NCBI GenBank assembly: GCA_014860725.1
Contig: JACZJD010000741.1
Location: 1 to 9,534 of the forward strand
Source: Aquamicrobium sp.
Lineage (GTDB): Bacteria; Pseudomonadota; Alphaproteobacteria; Rhizobiales; Rhizobiaceae
Direction: 5' to 3'
DNA: 9,534 nt
Shown here: positions 6,953-9,534 of the stretch, piece by piece
How the letters are laid out: the number at the start of each line of letters is the position of its first letter
How positions within the stretch are numbered: the first letter of the stretch is position 1
Position numbers and translations under genes: made by a program
The notes under the pieces: generated by a model
What the model saw: the letters and a program-made list of their open reading frames with translations, nothing else
The model's database searches: none
What the model was told of the DNA's origin: nothing

Positions 6953-7797
6953 CTCACCGGGAAGATCTTCTCGAGCGCCGTCTGGATCGCCGTGACGATG
7001 GCGGTCATGGCGAGATACCAGAACGCGGCCACGGCCAGGAGCTCGACGACGCGGAAGTTCGCCGAGTAGATGCCCTGCGTGATGCGCAGGAGCTCCAGGA
7101 AGCCGATCACCGAGGCGAGCGAGGTGGACTTGAGAAGCATGATGTACTGGTTGCCCGTGGCCGGGATGACGATGCGCGCCGCCTGCGGGATCACCACCCG
7201 GCCGTAGGTCTGTCCCCGGGTCATGCCGAGCGCCCGCGCCGCGGACTGCTGGCCCTTGTCGACGGCGAGGATGCCGCCGCGGATGATCTCGCTCATATAC
7301 GCCCCTTCCGCGAGGCCGAGGCCCGCGACCGCGGCGATGAACGGCGTGATGACCAGCGGCATGCGCTCGTTGACGAGCACGATGTCTGTGAACGGGATGG
7401 CGATGTAGAGATACGGGAACATCGTCGGGAACGCGTTGTACCAGAACAGGATCTGGATCAGCATCGGCGTCCCGCGGAAGAAGTAGACGTAGACCGCGGA
7501 GACCGACGACAGGATCGGATTGCCGGAGAGCCGCATCAGGGCGGCGACCAGCCCGACGACGACCGCCACCACCATCGAGACGGAGCCCACCAGCACCGCG
7601 TTCCACGCCCCGATCAGCACCTCGCGGCTGGTCAGGTAGTGGAAGAAGACGTCGAGGTCGATGATGCGCGCCCGCGCCCCGGCGACCACGACGACGGCGA
7701 GGAAGAACAGCACGGCGGCGCCGAGGAGCCATGCTCCCCAGCGCCGGCGGCGAATGATGCGAACTTCGGAGAATTCGGCAACCATACCGATCGACAA
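6949..7797 (-). CDS. Polar amino acid ABC transporter permease (HisM/GlnP type)
   Basis: Inner-membrane channel subunit of the importer. A cytoplasmic basic N terminus (RIIRRRRW) and a first helix at about 22-40 lead into the BPD_transp_1 fold. Typical family motifs follow: WNAVLVGSVSM, YFFRGTPMLIQILFWY, and the ATPase-contacting EAA loop EIIRGGILAVDKGQQSAARALGM (about 169-191). The loop is followed by GNQYIMLLKSTSLASVIGFLEL. The full reading frame from a TTG at 7797 is 282 residues. That TTG has AGGAA eight bases before it; the ATG at 7785 (MVAEFS) is the other credible start, with a weaker site. It begins 4-16 bases after the binding-protein stop and overlaps the ATPase start, a tight operon. 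Confidence 0.95.
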   Translation of the reverse strand: MSIGMVAEFSEVRIIRRRRWGAWLLGAAVLFFLAVVVVAGARARIIDLDVFFHYLTSREVLIGAWNAVLVGSVSMVVAVVVGLVAALMRLSGNPILSSVSAVYVYFFRGTPMLIQILFWYNAFPTMFPYLYIAIPFTDIVLVNERMPLVITPFIAAVAGLGLAEGAYMSEIIRGGILAVDKGQQSAARALGMTRGQTYGRVVIPQAARIVIPATGNQYIMLLKSTSLASVIGFLELLRITQGIYSANFRVVELLAVAAFWYLAMTAIVTAIQTALEKIFPVR

Positions 7798-7801
7798 GCC
7801 T

Positions 7802-8689
7802 TCAGTTCCTCTTGCTGGCGGGCAGGTTGATGGTGATCTCCGGCAGCGCGCCGCCTTCGAGGCCCCATTCGCCCAGAAGCTTCACATAGGTCCCGTCCTC
7901 GAGCATCTCCTGCGCCACCTTCTGCACCGCGTCGCGCAGCGCCGTGTTGTCCTTGGAGAAGGCCCACGAGGTGATGTACGGCGTCAGGATATAGTTGCCG
8001 CCGACGATGGCATAGTTGCCGGGCGCGTTCGACACGAAATAGACCAGCGCCGGGAAGTCGCCGAGATAGCCGTCGACGCGGCCGAGATCGAGCTGCGCGC
8101 GCGCATCGGGCGCCGACGGAAGCTGGTCGACGGTGAATTTCGGCTTGCCCGCCGCCTCGCATTCGGCGTTGGCCTTCTCCAGCGCCGCCATGATCGTGTT
8201 GGAGCCGAGGAGCATGGCGACGGTGTCGCCGCAGAAGTCGGCGATCGTCTGGTACTTCTCCTTGTCCGCGGCGCGCACGAGGATGCTGCCGCCCGACATC
8301 ATGTAGTTGACGAAATCGACCTTCTCCTCGCGCTCCTCGGTGTCGCTGATGCCGCCGGAGGCGATGTCGAAGCGCTTCGATTCCAGGCCCGGGATGAGCG
8401 AGGCGTACTCGCCGTGGATGTATTCGAGCCTGAGGTCGAGCCGCCTGGCGATCTCGGCGAGGAGCAGGGCGCTCGCGCCGCTCACCTCGTTCTCGTCCGG
8501 CTTCTTGAACTCCACCGGCGGGAAGGTCTGTTGCGAGCCGACCGTCAGCACGCCGCGGGCGCGGATTTCCTGCGGCACCGTCTGCGCGGCGTCCGAGGTC
8601 TGGGCGGCCGCGCCCGTGGCGATGCACGCCAGGGTGCCTGCGGCGAGCGCGGCTGCAATCTTCCGTATCGTTCCCCTGATCCTTGTCAT
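7802..8689 (-). CDS. Periplasmic amino-acid-binding protein of ABC importer (SBP_bac_3)
   Basis: Captures the substrate in the periplasm and delivers it to the permease. From ATG 8689 (GGGAGA upstream; a second ATG at 8704 is less well placed) the 295 residues begin with a Sec signal peptide: basic TRIRGTIRK, a hydrophobic core, and a likely AAA-Q cut near residue 29. The core contains a cysteine but lacks a standard lipobox. The mature part fits family 3 binding proteins: IRARGVLTVGSQQTFPPVEFK, an LIPGLESKRFDIASGGISDTEEREEKVDFVNYMMSGGSILV block whose TEER arginine normally grips the ligand alpha-carboxylate, and VDGYLGDFPALVYFV in lobe two. This indicates an amino acid or close analogue; the exact ligand cannot be read. 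Confidence 0.93.
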   Translation of the reverse strand: MTRIRGTIRKIAAALAAGTLACIATGAAAQTSDAAQTVPQEIRARGVLTVGSQQTFPPVEFKKPDENEVSGASALLLAEIARRLDLRLEYIHGEYASLIPGLESKRFDIASGGISDTEEREEKVDFVNYMMSGGSILVRAADKEKYQTIADFCGDTVAMLLGSNTIMAALEKANAECEAAGKPKFTVDQLPSAPDARAQLDLGRVDGYLGDFPALVYFVSNAPGNYAIVGGNYILTPYITSWAFSKDNTALRDAVQKVAQEMLEDGTYVKLLGEWGLEGGALPEITINLPASKRN

Positions 8690-8729
8690 TGTCACATCTC
8701 CCATTGTGAATCGAGTGAGGTCGGCCCGG

Positions 8730-9233
8730 CTAGCGGGTGGCCGCCGACTTGCCGGGAATCCTGGACGGGTTGGGCCGGTCCGCGTTCGGGCATTCGGCCG
8801 CCGCCTCGTAGGTGTCGAGCACCGACTGGATGTATTCCTCGGGGAAGCCGTGATCCTTCATGCCCTTCGGAATGTGGTTCCAGTAGAAATGCGGCGGACG
8901 CATCGGGATGCCGGGATCGCTCATGCGATAGGTCCAGCAGTCGTAGGTCTTGCCGTCGTCGCCGATCACGGTGACGGAGCAGCGCTCGAAATCGTCGTAA
9001 TCGTCCTTGAAATGCGTGTGCTCGTGCTCGAACACGATGCCGTGGCAGACCGTGCCCCACGCGTCGGCGCAGGTGTTGTTGAAGTGGCACCAGCCGCGGT
9101 CGGTGCGGTCGCTCGCCGCATGGAAGGTCAGCCGGTGGTTCGGCGCGACCGCATGCACGATCTTCTTCGCATCGGGCATGTAACGCCGCAGTTCGGCATC
9201 GTCGAGCCACGTGCAGTATCCGAAATAATACAT
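8730..9233 (-). CDS. Gamma-glutamylcyclotransferase-fold protein (divergent)
   Basis: Probable enzyme of the gamma-glutamylcyclotransferase (GGCT/AIG2-like) fold, whose members release 5-oxoproline from gamma-glutamyl amines or peptides. The start is ATG 9233 with AGAGG upstream, giving 167 residues that begin MYYFGYCTWLDDAELRRYMP, where the family begins Y-F-A-Y-G-S-N-L. E83 in DYDDFERCSV takes the place of the catalytic Glu of the family's L-D-x-Y-E. The end, KTYDCWTYRMSDPGIP then HGFPEEYIQSVLDTYE, fits the typical GGCT tail. Oddly, the ligand-binding YGSN loop reads YCTW, and the protein carries seven Cys and eleven His. As first gene of the operon it suggests the imported compound is gamma-glutamyl-like. 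The fold assignment is from memory of the family and moderately sure; catalytic activity is uncertain. Confidence 0.68.
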   Translation of the reverse strand: MYYFGYCTWLDDAELRRYMPDAKKIVHAVAPNHRLTFHAASDRTDRGWCHFNNTCADAWGTVCHGIVFEHEHTHFKDDYDDFERCSVTVIGDDGKTYDCWTYRMSDPGIPMRPPHFYWNHIPKGMKDHGFPEEYIQSVLDTYEAAAECPNADRPNPSRIPGKSAATR

Positions 9234-9306
9234 CCTCAGTCCTCTGCTTGAAGTGGGTCCGCCGCCCCGTTCCCCGGCCGTCCGGCCGGTCATCGGTGTG
9301 CGACAA

Positions 9307-9338
9307 TCATTTCGTATATGATTTCGTATACGAAATCA
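9307..9338. promoter_or_regulatory. Putative GntR operator: 20-bp palindrome plus extra half-site
   Basis: Bases 9319-9338 are a perfect palindrome, TGATTTCGTATACGAAATCA. Directly next to it, 9307-9318 repeats its left half with one mismatch (TCATTTCGTATA against TGATTTCGTATA). The centre GTATAC fits the GntR-family pattern of GT and AC half-sites around a central TA (N-y-GT...AC-r-N). It lies upstream of the first operon gene, 74 bases from its ATG, and 9 bases beyond the end of the VOC gene. The operon encodes an FCD-type GntR protein, the natural ligand for this site. Confidence 0.72.
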
Positions 9339-9339
9339 A
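9313..9339 (-). promoter_or_regulatory. Candidate promoter of the ABC/GntR operon
   Basis: On the minus strand a TTGATT (9339-9334) could be a -35 element and TATACG (9318-9313) a -10 element, with a short 15-base spacer. Both fall inside the putative operator, so a bound repressor would block the polymerase directly. Spacing is poor and the -10 match is 4 of 6, so this is only a candidate. Confidence 0.3.
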
Positions 9340-9346
9340 GACCGCT

Positions 9347-9534
9347 TCAACCGTGACCGGCGAGGCGCTTCACGGCGTCCTCGCTGTCCATGAGCGAAGG
9401 GGACGTACGGACCTCCAGCACGACGCCTGCCTGCCGGGCGGTGTCGAAGTAGCAGAAGCCGGAAAGGTCCTGGCGCCGACCGCGGGCGATCACCTCGAGC
9501 CCGAGCGCGCGGCCTTCGGCCTCCGCCGCGTCGC
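9347..9534 (-). CDS. VOC (glyoxalase/bleomycin-resistance fold) protein, C-terminal part only
   Basis: Only the last 62 codons are in the window; the gene starts beyond the right edge. The translated end contains ALGLEVIARGRRQDLSGF, then CYFDTARQAGVVLEVRTSP, and closes KRLAGHG. This resembles the last beta-alpha-beta-beta module of vicinal oxygen chelate proteins such as methylmalonyl-CoA epimerase and glyoxalase relatives, where the Glu of VLEV is a usual metal ligand. It reads in the same direction as the ABC operon but is separated from it by 113 bases that hold the palindrome, so it may be an upstream neighbour under separate control. Confidence 0.6.
   Translation of the reverse strand, partial: DAAEAEGRALGLEVIARGRRQDLSGFCYFDTARQAGVVLEVRTSPSLMDSEDAVKRLAGHG

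Noticed and set aside
5522..7069. Long plus-strand open frame across the GntR and ATPase genes (515 codons)
   Set aside because: It is antisense to two well-supported genes and its composition (Arg, Leu, Ala, His, Asp) is typical of a reverse-complement shadow.
8620..8640. Binding protein as a lipoprotein (cysteine in the signal region)
   Set aside because: The residues before the Cys are T-L-A, which does not fit a standard lipobox, and an AAA-Q signal peptidase I site follows.
7661..8974. Plus-strand open frame across the permease and binding-protein genes (437 codons)
   Set aside because: Same reason: antisense to conserved genes, low-complexity composition, no domain.
9319..9338. The palindrome as an intrinsic terminator for the VOC gene
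   Set aside because: It is AT-rich with no loop and no following T run; a GTATAC-centred operator explains it better.

Overview
The window is GC-rich, densely coded DNA that looks like an alphaproteobacterium of the Hyphomicrobiales (Rhizobiales). The main reason is a complete fixL-fixJ-fixK oxygen-response block, whose proteins and DNA sites match the Sinorhizobium/Bradyrhizobium/Rhodopseudomonas type. I cannot name a genus. There are no tRNA, rRNA, CRISPR or transposase genes.

Left part, plus strand (1-3871). The 3' part of an RpoD-like sigma-70 factor runs in from the left edge. After a 158-base gap come fixL (membrane heme-PAS histidine kinase) and fixJ (response regulator), overlapping by 11 bases. 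After a further 127 bases comes fixK (Crp/Fnr regulator). The gaps carry a perfect FNR/FixK box (TTGAT-N4-ATCAA) before fixL, a GTACGTAG-type FixJ dyad before fixK, and a 9/10 FixK box in the fixK leader just upstream of its ribosome binding site. The DNA therefore predicts a cascade (low O2, FixL, FixJ, fixK) with two feedback connections from FixK.

Middle (3872-4197). A short tandem array of a 14-bp unit is followed by a 63-residue conserved-looking small protein. The plus-strand genes here converge on the minus-strand cluster.

Right part, minus strand (4198-9233). This looks like one operon, in transcription order: gamma-glutamylcyclotransferase-like protein, periplasmic amino-acid binding protein, permease, ATPase, GntR/FCD repressor, a 98-residue protein of unknown function and an EamA/DMT exporter. 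Several junctions overlap by 1-4 bases. The DMT gene has a one-base frameshift in a G run near its end. Upstream of the first gene, at 9307-9338, is a 20-bp perfect palindrome with a GTATAC core plus an extra half-site, the expected kind of operator for the operon's own GntR protein. The simplest reading is a substrate-induced system that imports an amino-acid-like, possibly gamma-glutamyl, compound, processes it and exports a product or excess.

Right edge. The 3' end of a VOC (glyoxalase-fold) protein gene lies on the minus strand, ending 9 bases before the palindrome.
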